A stretch of DNA of 64,000 nucleotides from Aquincolibacterium sp964606385 (GCA_964606385.1 CAZSFZ010000002.1:132463-196462); one strand, 5' to 3'. Positions 1-7,946 are shown, numbered from the stretch's first letter. The notes: generated by a model not told the origin, from the letters alone. A program made the numbers and translations.

Positions 1-718
1 CGCTTACCGCCAGCTTTCGCTTCTCCTGCAGCGTCCCCCGGGCCGCGAAGCGTATCCGGGCGATGTGTTCTACCTTCATTCCCGTCTGCTGGAACGCGCG
101 GCCAAATTGCGCGACGACCTGGGGGGCGGCTCGCTCACCGCGCTGCCTGTGATCGAAACGCAGCTCGGCGATATTTCAGCCTACATCCCGACGAACGTGA
201 TCTCCATCACGGACGGTCAGATCTATCTGGAAAGCGATCTTTTTTACGCGGGCGTCCGGCCGGCCATCAACGTCGGCCTTTCGGTCTCGCGCGTCGGCGG
301 CAACGCCCAGACCAAAGCCATGAAGCAGGTCGCCGGCATGCTCCGCCTTTCACTGGCCCAGTACCGTGAGCTCCAGGCCTTCGCCCAGCTCGCGACCGAT
401 CTGGATAAAGCCACCAAAGACCAGCTCACCCGCGGTGAACGCATGGTCGAGATCCTGAAGCAAACGGACCTTAACCCGCTGCCGCTTGAACGCCAGATCG
501 TCAGCATTTTCGCGGGCAATGAGGGTTTTCTGGATGACATTCCGGCCTCCGGGGTCCGGGATTTTGAAAAAAACCTCCTGGAATTCATCGATAAGAGCTA
601 TCACGAGATCTTTATGGAGATCGCGGAGAAAAAGGTTCTTTCGGATGCCCTGAAAGAGAGTCTCAAGAAAGCGATCACAAAATTTAAACAAACGGAGGAA
701 ACAACTCAAAAACCATGA
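1..718 (+). CDS. atpA: ATP synthase F1 subunit alpha, C-terminal part (5' end outside window)
   Basis: This is the C-terminal part of the catalytic-core alpha subunit of F1Fo ATP synthase. The reading frame is open from base 2 and is cut by the window edge. The visible segment starts with the conserved stretch AYRQLSLLLQRPPGREAYPG followed by DVFYLHSRLLERAAK, and continues through QIYLESDLFYAGVRPAINVG and SVSRVGGNAQTKAMK, all hallmarks of AtpA. The last ~100 residues are the usual helical C-terminal domain. The stop overlaps the atpG start by four bases (ATGA), which indicates translational coupling. A GTG at base 65 is an internal codon, not the start. Confidence 0.97.
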   Translation, partial: AYRQLSLLLQRPPGREAYPGDVFYLHSRLLERAAKLRDDLGGGSLTALPVIETQLGDISAYIPTNVISITDGQIYLESDLFYAGVRPAINVGLSVSRVGGNAQTKAMKQVAGMLRLSLAQYRELQAFAQLATDLDKATKDQLTRGERMVEILKQTDLNPLPLERQIVSIFAGNEGFLDDIPASGVRDFEKNLLEFIDKSYHEIFMEIAEKKVLSDALKESLKKAITKFKQTEETTQKP

Positions 719-1584
719 GCGGTCAACTTCGAGTACTCAAGAACCGGATCCGCGGGGTCGAGAACACCCAGAAGATCACCAAGGCCATGGAAATGGTGTC
801 GGCGGCGAAACTCAAGCGCTTCCAGAAACTGCGCGAGCAGACCACCCCTTACGTCCGGTCTCTGGAAGGGATTCTCAACCGGCTGTTGGGGACGGATATT
901 CCGCTCCGCCATCCCCTGCTTGAAACACGCGAAGAAAAAGAGGTCGCGCTGTTGGTGATCACTTCCGACACCGGCCTTTGCGGTTCTTACAATCAGTCCC
1001 TGGTCGAAGAAGCCAGAAAATTCATGAAGGGACGGTCCCGGGCCCCGCTTCTCATCGGCGTCGGAAAGAACGGCGTCAACGCCCTCGCACGCTCGGGCTT
1101 CGTCTGGCACAAGGCCTTCACGGACACCAAGACCTCCCAGTTCGAGTCCGTGATGACGCAGGCCTGTGATCTTTTGCAAACACTTTTCACGGAAAAGAAG
1201 ATCGACGCGGCCTATGTGATTTACACCCATTTCACGGGGAAGTTTGTTTATCGTCCCTTCACCGAGAAGATCTTGCCCTTCCAGTTAGAAAAAACCGGCG
1301 AGGGCCCGCGGGAACATGAAGACCTCTACCTCATGGAACCCGGACCCGAGGTGTTGTTCTCACGGCTTGTCCCGCTGGTGTTCGCCGCAAAGACACGGAT
1401 GATCTTCACGGAAGCTTTGATCACGGAACAGATGGCGCGCATGAACGCCATGTACCAGGCGACCGAGAACGCGAAAGAATTGATCGATACGCTCGTCCTT
1501 TTAAGGAACAAGGTGCGGCAGGCCGCGATCACCAAAGAACTTATTGAAATCGTATCGGGCTCAAAAGCCCTAAAAGCCGGGTAA
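715..1584 (+). CDS. atpG: ATP synthase F1 subunit gamma
   Basis: This is the central rotor shaft of F1, 289 residues, normal for the family. The N-terminus (RVLKNRIRGVENTQKITKAM) and the C-terminal helix (ARMNAMYQATENAKELIDTL) are the two conserved coiled-coil strands. VITSDTGLCGSYNQ in the middle is the Rossmann-like part. It overlaps atpA by 4 bp and is followed 68 bp later by atpD. The last codons run into a family A palindromic repeat that fills most of the gap to atpD. Confidence 0.97.
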   Translation: MSGQLRVLKNRIRGVENTQKITKAMEMVSAAKLKRFQKLREQTTPYVRSLEGILNRLLGTDIPLRHPLLETREEKEVALLVITSDTGLCGSYNQSLVEEARKFMKGRSRAPLLIGVGKNGVNALARSGFVWHKAFTDTKTSQFESVMTQACDLLQTLFTEKKIDAAYVIYTHFTGKFVYRPFTEKILPFQLEKTGEGPREHEDLYLMEPGPEVLFSRLVPLVFAAKTRMIFTEALITEQMARMNAMYQATENAKELIDTLVLLRNKVRQAAITKELIEIVSGSKALKAG

Positions 1585-1636
1585 CGGGTAACGCGGAACG
1601 AAAACGTTCATCGTTCCCCGCGGACCGTTCCCCGCG
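1581..1636. repeat. Family A palindromic repeat between atpG and atpD
   Basis: The left arm iterates GGTAACG and GGAACG units, the middle is AAAACGTTCATCGTTC-like, and the right arm carries inverted units (GTTCCCCGCG twice). It fills nearly the whole atpG-atpD gap, sparing only the atpD ribosome binding site. The same sequence type recurs at 3716, 6229, 30919, 31626, 32284 and 59556. Confidence 0.7.
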
Positions 1637-1652
1637 AATGGAGGAGTCATTT

Positions 1653-3053
1653 ATGTCATCCGGTAAGATCATTCAGGTCATGGGTCCCAGCGTCGACGTC
1701 GAATTTCCGACCGACCATCTGCCTCAGATTTTGAACGCTCTCGAAGTCAACGTGAACGGCCGACCTCTCATTCTCGAAGTCGCGCAGCACATCGGGGACA
1801 ACAACATCCGTGCGATAGCGATGGCTTCCACGGACGGACTGGTGCGCGGCATGGAGGTCAAGGACACCGGCGCGCCGATCTCGGTCCCCGTGGGCGAGCA
1901 AACTCTCGGACGCATCTTCAACCTTCTGGGACAGCCGATCGATGAACAAGGGGCCGTCAAGGACCCTGCGAAGAAACACGGCATCCATCATTCCCCTCCC
2001 TCTTTCGAGGAGCTCTTGCCCGTCACGGCGATCCTTGAAACGGGGATCAAGGTCATCGATCTCCTCGCGCCTTATCCGAAGGGCGGCAAGGTAGGCCTTT
2101 TCGGCGGTGCGGGCGTCGGCAAGACCGTGGTCGTGATGGAACTCATCCATTCGATCGCTAATGAGCACGGCGGGGTGTCGGTTTTCTGCGGCGTCGGGGA
2201 ACGCACACGCGAAGGGAACGACCTCTGGCTGGAACTCAAGGAATCCGGCGTCATTAAAAAAACGGCGATGGTCTTCGGCCAGATGAATGAACCGCCCGGC
2301 GCGCGTCTCCGCGTGGCCTTGTCGGGCCTCACCATGGCGGAGTATTTCCGCGATGAGGCGCATCAGGATGTCCTGCTTTTTGTGGATAATATTTTCCGTT
2401 TCACGCAGGCGGGTTCCGAGGTTTCTGCGCTCTTGGGCCGCATGCCTTCCGCGGTCGGTTATCAGCCCAACCTCGCGACGGAAATGGCGACCCTGCAGGA
2501 ACGTATCGCCTCCACCAAATCAGGCTCGATCACTTCCGTTCAGGCTATTTACGTCCCAGCCGACGACCTGACCGACCCCGCTCCGGCCACGGCTTTTTCA
2601 CATCTCGACGGCGTGACGGTGCTTTCGCGTCAGATCGTGGAGCAAGGTATTTACCCGGCGGTGGATCCCCTGGCATCAACCTCGCGCATGCTCGACCCGC
2701 GCGTCGTCGGTCAGGAACATTACGACATCGCCCGCGAAGTCCAGCGCATCCTCCAACGCTACAAGGACCTGAAGGACATTATCGCGATCCTCGGGATCAA
2801 CGAGCTTTCGCAGGAAGACAAAGAACTCGTGATGCGCGCCCGGAAGATCGAGCGTTTCTTCTCGCAGCCCTTTTTCGTCGCGGAGGCTTTCACCGGACGC
2901 AAAGGACGCTACGTGCATCTGAAAGACACGATCGAGAGCTTCAAGAAGCTCCTCGCCGGGGAGCTCGATCATGTCCCGGAACAATGCTTTTATATGGCGG
3001 GCGGCGTCGAGGACGTTCTGGAAGCTTATGAAAAAATAAAGGCGGCCGCCTGA
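1653..3053 (+). CDS. atpD: ATP synthase F1 subunit beta
   Basis: This is the catalytic subunit of F1, 466 residues from the start chosen here. The P-loop GGAGVGKTVVVMELIHSIA, the catalytic Glu region GVGERTREGNDLW, the Walker B stretch DVLLFVDNIFRFTQAGSEVS and ALLGRMPSAVGYQP are all intact. ATG 1653 is preferred over the in-frame ATG at 1638 because a GGAGGA Shine-Dalgarno at 1640-1645 sits 7 bases before it. The upstream ATG would put that site inside the gene. The stop overlaps the atpC start (TGATG). Confidence 0.97.
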   Translation: MSSGKIIQVMGPSVDVEFPTDHLPQILNALEVNVNGRPLILEVAQHIGDNNIRAIAMASTDGLVRGMEVKDTGAPISVPVGEQTLGRIFNLLGQPIDEQGAVKDPAKKHGIHHSPPSFEELLPVTAILETGIKVIDLLAPYPKGGKVGLFGGAGVGKTVVVMELIHSIANEHGGVSVFCGVGERTREGNDLWLELKESGVIKKTAMVFGQMNEPPGARLRVALSGLTMAEYFRDEAHQDVLLFVDNIFRFTQAGSEVSALLGRMPSAVGYQPNLATEMATLQERIASTKSGSITSVQAIYVPADDLTDPAPATAFSHLDGVTVLSRQIVEQGIYPAVDPLASTSRMLDPRVVGQEHYDIAREVQRILQRYKDLKDIIAILGINELSQEDKELVMRARKIERFFSQPFFVAEAFTGRKGRYVHLKDTIESFKKLLAGELDHVPEQCFYMAGGVEDVLEAYEKIKAAA

Positions 3054-3316
3054 TGGCCGCTTATTCGCTCAAGATCATCACACCTCAGGGAATCGCGTAC
3101 GAGGGAAGCGTTTATCACGCGCTTGTCCCCGCGGAGAGCGGATTTGTGGGGGTCCTGGCCCATCACGCGCCCTATCTTTTATCTTCCAAAGGCGGGCGGA
3201 TGGTCGTCAAAGAAAGTATCGGGCTGGAGAGGGATTTCGAGGTCGGCCCTGGATTTTTCGAGGTCCAGCACGACCAGGCTGTGTTCCTAACACAGACCTG
3301 TTCGGGCGGAAATTAA
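3053..3316 (+). CDS. atpC: ATP synthase F1 subunit epsilon, short form
   Basis: This is the epsilon subunit, which links gamma to the c-ring. It has only 87 residues, where about 130-140 is usual. The N-terminal beta-sandwich is recognisable (SLKIITPQGIAYEGSVYHA, AESGFVGVLAHHAPYLL), but the protein stops after GFFEVQHDQAVFLTQ. The C-terminal helical hairpin, which mediates ATP-dependent inhibition in other bacteria, is therefore absent. Its start overlaps the atpD stop. Its last four bases overlap a convergent gene. Confidence 0.92.
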   Translation: MAAYSLKIITPQGIAYEGSVYHALVPAESGFVGVLAHHAPYLLSSKGGRMVVKESIGLERDFEVGPGFFEVQHDQAVFLTQTCSGGN

Positions 3317-3705
3317 AAAAAGAAAGCCATCACAAGAAGCGCCAAACCTACGGCGGCCGAACTCAGTACGACCGTGCGAAACGCGAGAGGCTCTGCCACA
3401 AGCGCCATCAGGAATTCCCGGGACTTCTTGTAATAGAAGACAAATGGCGCCGCTTTGGCCAGCCCGAGGCTCATGACAAGCGTCACCACAAAATTCTCCA
3501 GGCTCAAAGCCCTGAAAAATTCTCCCCAGGTCCATAAAACCAGCGCCAACACGATCACTCCGGCCGCGAACATCCACCGGGGGCGGACCTCCGGATAAGT
3601 CCGCACGATAAAACGTTTCATGCTTTCCAAGCCCCAAACGGCCCAAAGGCCCCCCAAAACCATCCACACCCCAAGAACGATCCCGAGAATTTTAAAATAG
3701 GTCAT
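3313..3705 (-). CDS. Small integral membrane protein, unknown function
   Basis: A 130-residue protein with about four predicted hydrophobic helices: near residues 5-25, 45-62, 72-92 and 105-128. A basic loop, KRFIVRTYPEVRPRW, separates the first two. A good ribosome binding site (GGAGGTCTC just before ATG 3705) supports the start. I do not recognise a family. It converges with atpC with a 4-bp overlap and is preceded by a family A repeat. Confidence 0.75.
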   Translation of the reverse strand: MTYFKILGIVLGVWMVLGGLWAVWGLESMKRFIVRTYPEVRPRWMFAAGVIVLALVLWTWGEFFRALSLENFVVTLVMSLGLAKAAPFVFYYKKSREFLMALVAEPLAFRTVVLSSAAVGLALLVMAFFF

Positions 3706-3715
3706 GAGACCTCCG

Positions 3716-3772
3716 TGAAACGGGGAACGTGGAACGGAAAACGAAAGCGTTCATCGTTCACTGTTCCCCGCG
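3716..3772. repeat. Family A palindromic repeat
   Basis: GAAACGGGGAACGTGGAACG forms the left arm, followed by a GAAAACGAAAGCGTTCATCGTTC core and a TGTTCCCCGCG right arm. It overlaps the 3' end of the 62-codon gene at 3751-3939 and supplies that protein's last residues (GAGNSER). Confidence 0.7.
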
Positions 3773-3939
3773 CCTTTTTTAAGGCGCTTACGTCCCTCAA
3801 TGATCAGCGCTACCCCCGCCAAAAAGAACGAGAGAAACCCAACGAGCGCGAAGATCGTGCTGGGCAAGGTCCCGACCCAGAACGCGCATAAGATCAAAAC
3901 CAGGCCCGGTAAAAAATATTTCCAAAGGTAGTCCTTCAT
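3751..3939 (-). CDS. Two-helix small membrane protein, unknown
   Basis: A 62-residue protein with two hydrophobic helices (about residues 9-27 and 29-47) and a basic tail (EGRKRLKKG). The final residues and the stop are provided by the family A repeat at 3716-3772. There is no strong ribosome binding site. It is probably co-transcribed with the 130-residue membrane protein downstream. Function is unknown. Confidence 0.55.
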   Translation of the reverse strand: MKDYLWKYFLPGLVLILCAFWVGTLPSTIFALVGFLSFFLAGVALIIEGRKRLKKGAGNSER

Positions 3940-4052
3940 AGCGAAGTCATTCTCGCAGAATCGCTCCCTAACCGCAAGCGGAAGGCTCCCGCCGCCTTGA
4001 TTTTAGAGACATTCCCAAGTAGCATGTGTGCCCGTGAAAGGAGCGTGACGGA

Positions 4053-4931
4053 ATGACCGAAGTGCTGCTGGATGCCTTGAAAGATACGCTGGCCATGGCC
4101 CCATGGCTTCTGGGGATCTATATCGCCCTCGAGGTCCTTGAGAACCGTTCGGAATCCTTTATCGGGGAAAAGATCAGCCACAGAATGGGAGCGGCGCCCT
4201 TGCTCGGAGCCCTTTTGGGGTGCATGCCGCAATGTGGATTTTCGGTGATTGCCGCAACGCTCTACGCACGTAAATGTATTTCCATCGGAACGCTCCTGGC
4301 TGTTTTTATTTCCACCTCCGATGAAGCCATCCCCGTGATCCTGGCCCAGCAAGACAAGGCCCCCCTGGTCTTCTGGCTTCTCTTTGTGAAGGTGATCCTC
4401 GCGACGATCGCTGGTTATGCGGTTGACCTCCTCTTAAAAACAAAAAAGGAGAAAGAACTTCACGCCCCGCATGGCCCCGTAATCCCCCAGGGAGGGCATC
4501 GGTCCTGCGATTGCCACGCTCACGGCAGCAATATCCCCCAATGGAAAACTTTTTTTCTATTCCCGCTAAAACACACGCTCAAAGTGCTGTTTTTTATTTT
4601 TCTGGTCTCGCTCCTGATCGGAGCCGTGATCTCAAGGTCCGGCGAGGAAGGACTGCACCGTTTGTTCCTGTCGGGAACTCCTTTTCAGCCGCTCGTCGCC
4701 GTATTGGTCGGCATGATCCCGAATTGCGCCGCGTCCGTGGCGGTAACCGAAGTTTACCTTAAAGGCGCGATCACTTTCGGCTCGGCTATCGCGGGCCTTT
4801 CCGCGGGAGCCGGATTGGGCCTCCTGGTGTTATGGAAAGAGAACAAGAACGGGAAAGAGAATGCCCTGGTGACAGGACTCCTCATCCTGATCAGTCTGAC
4901 CGCCGGCATCCTCCTTAATCTTTTTCTTTAA
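4053..4931 (+). CDS. Putative heavy-metal/arsenic exporter, ArsP_2 (DUF2899) type
   Basis: A 292-residue polytopic membrane protein with two similar halves. Each half carries a G-x-x-P-N/Q-C-x-x-S motif: LLGCMPQCGFSVIAATLY in the first and GMIPNCAASVAVTEVYL in the second. This is the pattern of the putative 10-TM metal exporter family (ArsP_2/DUF2899). The loop between the halves is rich in His and Cys (HAPHG, then GHRSCDCHAHGS) and looks like a metal-sensing or metal-donating segment. An AAAGGAG ribosome binding site precedes ATG 4053. A GDT1-type transporter follows, so this is a metal-handling neighbourhood. The substrate cannot be read from sequence. Confidence 0.75.
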   Translation: MTEVLLDALKDTLAMAPWLLGIYIALEVLENRSESFIGEKISHRMGAAPLLGALLGCMPQCGFSVIAATLYARKCISIGTLLAVFISTSDEAIPVILAQQDKAPLVFWLLFVKVILATIAGYAVDLLLKTKKEKELHAPHGPVIPQGGHRSCDCHAHGSNIPQWKTFFLFPLKHTLKVLFFIFLVSLLIGAVISRSGEEGLHRLFLSGTPFQPLVAVLVGMIPNCAASVAVTEVYLKGAITFGSAIAGLSAGAGLGLLVLWKENKNGKENALVTGLLILISLTAGILLNLFL

Positions 4932-4954
4932 TTCCTTTCTCTCTTTTTCCGTTT

Positions 4955-4991
4955 ACACTGTTCTCTACTAAATTTTAGAGGTTAACAGTGT
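4955..4991 (+). terminator. Inverted repeat after the ArsP_2-like gene
   Basis: ACACTGTT and CTCTA pair with TAGAG and AACAGTGT across an 8-base loop, giving a 13-bp interrupted stem 24 bases after the stop codon. The T tract is weak (TTAT), so this could be a modest terminator or a processing or stability hairpin. Confidence 0.45.
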
Positions 4992-4992
4992 T

Positions 4993-5039
4993 ATACCGCA
5001 TACCCATAAATTGAATATTATGCGGTATTAAGCTACAAT
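4993..5039 (+). promoter_or_regulatory. Promoter with overlapping operator-like dyad before the GDT1-type gene
   Basis: A sigma-70 type promoter is visible: TTGAAT (5011-5016), a 17-base spacer, then TACAAT (5034-5039). A perfect 10-bp dyad, ATACCGCATA (4993-5002) and TATGCGGTAT (5019-5028), straddles the -35 box, with its right half inside the spacer. A bound dimeric regulator there would block polymerase. A metal-responsive repressor is plausible given the genes, but this is inference. Confidence 0.6.
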
Positions 5040-5071
5040 TCAGTCCGATCATCATCTCCGAAGGAGGATTT

Positions 5072-5344
5072 ATGGATCTAAAGGTTTTTCTGGCAACTTT
5101 AAGCGCCATTTTTTTTGCCGAGCTCGCGGACAAAACACAGCTCGTGGGCCTCACGATGGCCTCAAAGACCGGGAAGCCCCTTTCCGTGTTCCTGGGCTCC
5201 CTCGCCGGTTACGCCCTGGTCACCCTGATCTCGGTCGTGATCGGGACCCTCTTGGCAAAATACGTGAAGCCTGATTTTATCCGTTATGGCGGCGCCACCG
5301 CGTTCGTCGTGATCGGGATCCTGATGTTCTTCAACAAGCTTTAA
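5072..5344 (+). CDS. GDT1/TMEM165-type transporter, single-repeat form (UPF0016)
   Basis: A 90-residue protein with three hydrophobic helices. The N-terminal motif FFAELADKTQLVGLTMA is the E-x-G/A-D-K-T signature of the UPF0016/GDT1 family of Mn2+/Ca2+ antiporters. Full-length members have two such repeats in ~190 residues. This is a half-size version, which presumably dimerises. GGAGGA precedes ATG 5072 at good spacing. The promoter carries an operator-like dyad (4993-5028), consistent with metal control. The 27-codon Lys/Cys gene follows 20 bases after the stop. Confidence 0.8.
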   Translation: MDLKVFLATLSAIFFAELADKTQLVGLTMASKTGKPLSVFLGSLAGYALVTLISVVIGTLLAKYVKPDFIRYGGATAFVVIGILMFFNKL

Positions 5345-5364
5345 ACTTAAAAAAGGAGAGTGCC

Positions 5365-5448
5365 ATGGCCTGTAAAACCAAGAAAGCCAAGAAAACAAAG
5401 AAAAAAGCAAAAAAAGCAGCAAAGAAATCCTGTTGCTGCTGCCGTTAA
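5365..5448 (+). CDS. 27-residue Lys-rich microprotein with Cys4 tail
   Basis: An ORF of 27 codons starts with MACKTKKAKK, continues as almost pure Lys/Ala, and ends KKSCCCCR before TAA. It has a strong Shine-Dalgarno (AAAAGGAGAG at 5351-5360) 4-7 bases before ATG 5365. It begins 20 bases after the GDT1-type gene, so the two are probably co-transcribed. The strong polycation and the terminal Cys cluster suggest binding to nucleic acid or polyanion, and thiol-metal binding, but no family is recognised. The combination of ribosome binding site, spacing and extreme composition is the evidence that it is real. Confidence 0.6.
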   Translation: MACKTKKAKKTKKKAKKAAKKSCCCCR

Positions 5449-5464
5449 CCCTTTCGCCGATCCT

Positions 5465-5486
5465 GGAGGCGGGTCTTCCCGCCTCC
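5465..5486 (+). terminator. GC-rich perfect hairpin without T tract
   Basis: GGAGGCGGG and CCCGCCTCC form a perfect 9-bp stem with a TCTT loop, 16 bases after the microprotein stop. There is no downstream T run, so intrinsic termination is doubtful. It may protect the 3' end of a GDT1-microprotein transcript. Confidence 0.5.
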
Positions 5487-5515
5487 GGGATTGAAACGGG
5501 TTCTCTGCCGGCTCC

Positions 5516-6274
5516 ATGACACAGCCTTCCTTCACTTCACACCCGGTCCTCTTCGAGGATGCAGATCTGATCGTTATTGATAAGCCCGAGAGAATTCTCT
5601 CACATCCCAATCCGGGGTCTCCCAAAGCCTCCTGCGCGTTCGAGGGGACTTACGACATGAATGAGCGGCGCTTTCAGACGCCGCAGGGGCCTTTATGGCT
5701 TATCCATCGCCTGGATCAGGACACTTCCGGCATCCTCCTGGCGGCCAAAAACAAGAAAAGCGCCGTGGCCTGCCGGGACGCCTTTGAAAAACGGTCCGTC
5801 AAAAAAAATTATCTCGCCCTCATTGCGAGGCGCCCCATGCCGCCTCAAGGCTTATGGCGTGATACCCTTATCGAAAAAAGAACGGGTGGTCATGTCCGGG
5901 CTATGATCGCGCGGTCAGGCGCTCCCAACGCTTTTTTGAATTACAAAATGAAGGAATATTTTCCGAAATTCAATCTAGCCCTGCTTGAGATCGGTCTTTT
6001 AAGCGGAAAAACACATCAGATCCGGGCGCAAGCGGCTTTCCGGGGACATTCGGTGGCGGGCGACCGGATCTACGGAAATTTCACGATCAATAAGGAGTTG
6101 CGTGAAGCCCTGGGGCTCCGCCGCCTGTTTCTTCACGCCTGGAGCCTCATCCTGCCGCATCCCGCAAGCGGTAAAATGCTAGAAATCACATCTCCATTGC
6201 CTGAAGATCTTGAAGATTTTTTATTCAAGTGCAACGCGCAACGCACAATGAAAAACGAAAAACGCGGACGTTGA
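5516..6274 (+). CDS. RluA-family pseudouridine synthase
   Basis: A 252-residue enzyme converting uridine to pseudouridine in rRNA or tRNA. The catalytic motif II is WLIHRLDQDTSGILLAAKN, with the catalytic Asp in HRLDxxTSG. The N-terminal VLFEDADLIVIDKPERILSH and the later GLLSGKTHQIRAQAAFRGHS and GDRIYG match the RluA/RluC catalytic domain. There is no S4 domain. The last ~12 codons (AQRTMKNEKRGR) come from a family A repeat that runs past the stop. The exact target base cannot be told. Confidence 0.9.
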   Translation: MTQPSFTSHPVLFEDADLIVIDKPERILSHPNPGSPKASCAFEGTYDMNERRFQTPQGPLWLIHRLDQDTSGILLAAKNKKSAVACRDAFEKRSVKKNYLALIARRPMPPQGLWRDTLIEKRTGGHVRAMIARSGAPNAFLNYKMKEYFPKFNLALLEIGLLSGKTHQIRAQAAFRGHSVAGDRIYGNFTINKELREALGLRRLFLHAWSLILPHPASGKMLEITSPLPEDLEDFLFKCNAQRTMKNEKRGR

Positions 6275-6298
6275 ACTTAGAACGTTGCCCGTTGAGCG
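6229..6298. repeat. Family A-like repeat at the rluA-type gene 3' end
   Basis: GCAACGCGCAACGC units on the left, GAAAAACGAAAAACGCGGACGTTGAAC in the middle, and inverted GAACGTTGCCCGTTG units on the right. It supplies the last codons and the stop of the pseudouridine synthase gene and abuts the start of the radical SAM gene. Confidence 0.6.
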
Positions 6299-6305
6299 AG
6301 CTTTT

Positions 6306-7946
6306 ATGAAAGTCCTGCTTTTACAGCCCCCGATCGAGGATTTCTACAATACCGACATCCGTTTGCAGCCGATCGGCCTGGCTTACCTGAAAGCCGCCGC
6401 GGAAAAATACCTGCCCTGGGCCCGGATCACGGTCAGGGACTTTCACCATGGCTGGAGCCGCAAAACGATCCCCCTTCCAAGAGAATTAGCTTATTTAAAA
6501 GATTATTATTCCAAGGACGACCAAAGCCCGTTCTCGACGTTCCATCATTATTATCACTTTGGCGCGGATTTTGACCGCATCGCGAAGGAAGTCTCCCAAG
6601 AAAGGCCCGATCTGGTCGGCATCGCCTCCCTTTTCGCCCCCTATCACCGGGAAGTCCTGCGATGCGCGGAAGCGATCAAAAAACACTGCCGTGTCCCGAT
6701 CCTTCTCGGGGGTTCCCAGGTTTCCGCCATGCCAGAAGCGATGCTGGCGCATCCCGCCGTGGATTTTGTGATCCAGGGGGAAGGCGAGAAACCGTTCGTG
6801 GAGCTTTTAAAGGCTCTTCAAAGAGGGAAAAGCTTCGAGAAGGCCCCCAATCTAGGCTATAAAAAAAACGGCCGTCTGATCCTGAATCCGCGGAAAGAGA
6901 ATTTTCCGATCGAAGCGATCCCTTTTCCGGATCTTTCCGACCTGCCCCAACACCATTACCTTTTCGAAAAAAAGCCGCTGTGTTTTATCATTACGTCACG
7001 CGGTTGCCCCTATCGCTGCGCGTTCTGCTCCGTTCACAAGACTTTCGGGCATCAATGCCGCCGGCGCAGCGCGGCCCACATCCTTGCCGAGATCCGCGAG
7101 CGTTACGCTCAAGGTTATCGTGTCTTTGACTTTGAGGACGACAACCTTACGTTTGACCGCCAGGAGATGACCGCGGTCTGCGAGGAATTGATCCGGGCTT
7201 TCCCTAAAAAAGATATCCAGTTGCTTGCCATGAACGGAGTTTGTTATTGGACGCTGGACCTGAAGATCCTGAAGCTGATGCGGCGGGCGGGATTCACTCA
7301 TTTGAACCTTTCGCTGGTGAGCACGAATGCCGCGCTGCTCAAAAAAGTCCGAAGACCGGCTTTTCCTCAAAAATACCGTCGGGTCGTAAAACAGGCAACG
7401 GCGCTCGGATTCAAGGTAGTCGCTTATCAGATCCTGGGGCTTCCGGGCGACACGCTTCCTTCGATGGTCCAAACCCTTCTTTTCAATGCCCGGCTTCCGG
7501 TGCTTCTAGGCGCCTCCCCTTTTTATTTGATCCCTCATTCGCCGATCGCAAAACAATTTAACGCTCCTTCCGAAGCGGATGTCTTCAAAGCGAGGCTGAC
7601 GGCCATGGCGGTCGAAACCCGGGATTTTCAGCGGGGAGACCTCTACACGCTCCTGATCACGACCCGCATCCTGAATTTTTTGAAGGGGATCCCTCTCCAG
7701 ACCCCCTCGACCTTCCTTTCCAGGGCGTTGGCCATCGCCTCAAAACAGGATCCTCGCTCCTCTTGGGGTGTTCGGATCCTGAAAAAGCTCCTGAAAGAAA
7801 AAAAATTGTACGCGGCAACCTCCCGGGGGCTTGAACCGCTTCCCCGCTTTAAGGCCGGGCTCTTCTTTCAATTGTGGCGAAAACTTGATAGGATTCAGAC
7901 CCAGGAAGGAAAAACCATCAGAACCCGGGGAGGACGATCATGTTGA
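6306..7946 (+). CDS. B12-binding-type radical SAM protein
   Basis: A 546-residue protein. The N-terminal ~190 residues look like a cobalamin-binding Rossmann domain (KVLLLQPPIEDFYN, then RPDLVGIASLFAPYHREVL and VDFVIQGEGEKPFVELL). The radical SAM core follows, with the cluster motif SRGCPYRCAFCSVHKTFG (CxxxCxxC, about residue 235) and the glycine-rich YQILGLPGDT. This is the BchE/MiaB-like layout used for methylation or ring chemistry, but the substrate is unknown. ATG 6306 is preferred because the TTG at 6285 lies in the preceding repeat. The stop overlaps tspO by 7 bp. Confidence 0.85.
   Translation: MKVLLLQPPIEDFYNTDIRLQPIGLAYLKAAAEKYLPWARITVRDFHHGWSRKTIPLPRELAYLKDYYSKDDQSPFSTFHHYYHFGADFDRIAKEVSQERPDLVGIASLFAPYHREVLRCAEAIKKHCRVPILLGGSQVSAMPEAMLAHPAVDFVIQGEGEKPFVELLKALQRGKSFEKAPNLGYKKNGRLILNPRKENFPIEAIPFPDLSDLPQHHYLFEKKPLCFIITSRGCPYRCAFCSVHKTFGHQCRRRSAAHILAEIRERYAQGYRVFDFEDDNLTFDRQEMTAVCEELIRAFPKKDIQLLAMNGVCYWTLDLKILKLMRRAGFTHLNLSLVSTNAALLKKVRRPAFPQKYRRVVKQATALGFKVVAYQILGLPGDTLPSMVQTLLFNARLPVLLGASPFYLIPHSPIAKQFNAPSEADVFKARLTAMAVETRDFQRGDLYTLLITTRILNFLKGIPLQTPSTFLSRALAIASKQDPRSSWGVRILKKLLKEKKLYAATSRGLEPLPRFKAGLFFQLWRKLDRIQTQEGKTIRTRGGRSC

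Noticed and set aside
4993..5071. yybP-ykoY manganese riboswitch before the GDT1-type gene
   Set aside because: The conserved riboswitch core is not visible, and the dyad lies upstream of the predicted transcript start.
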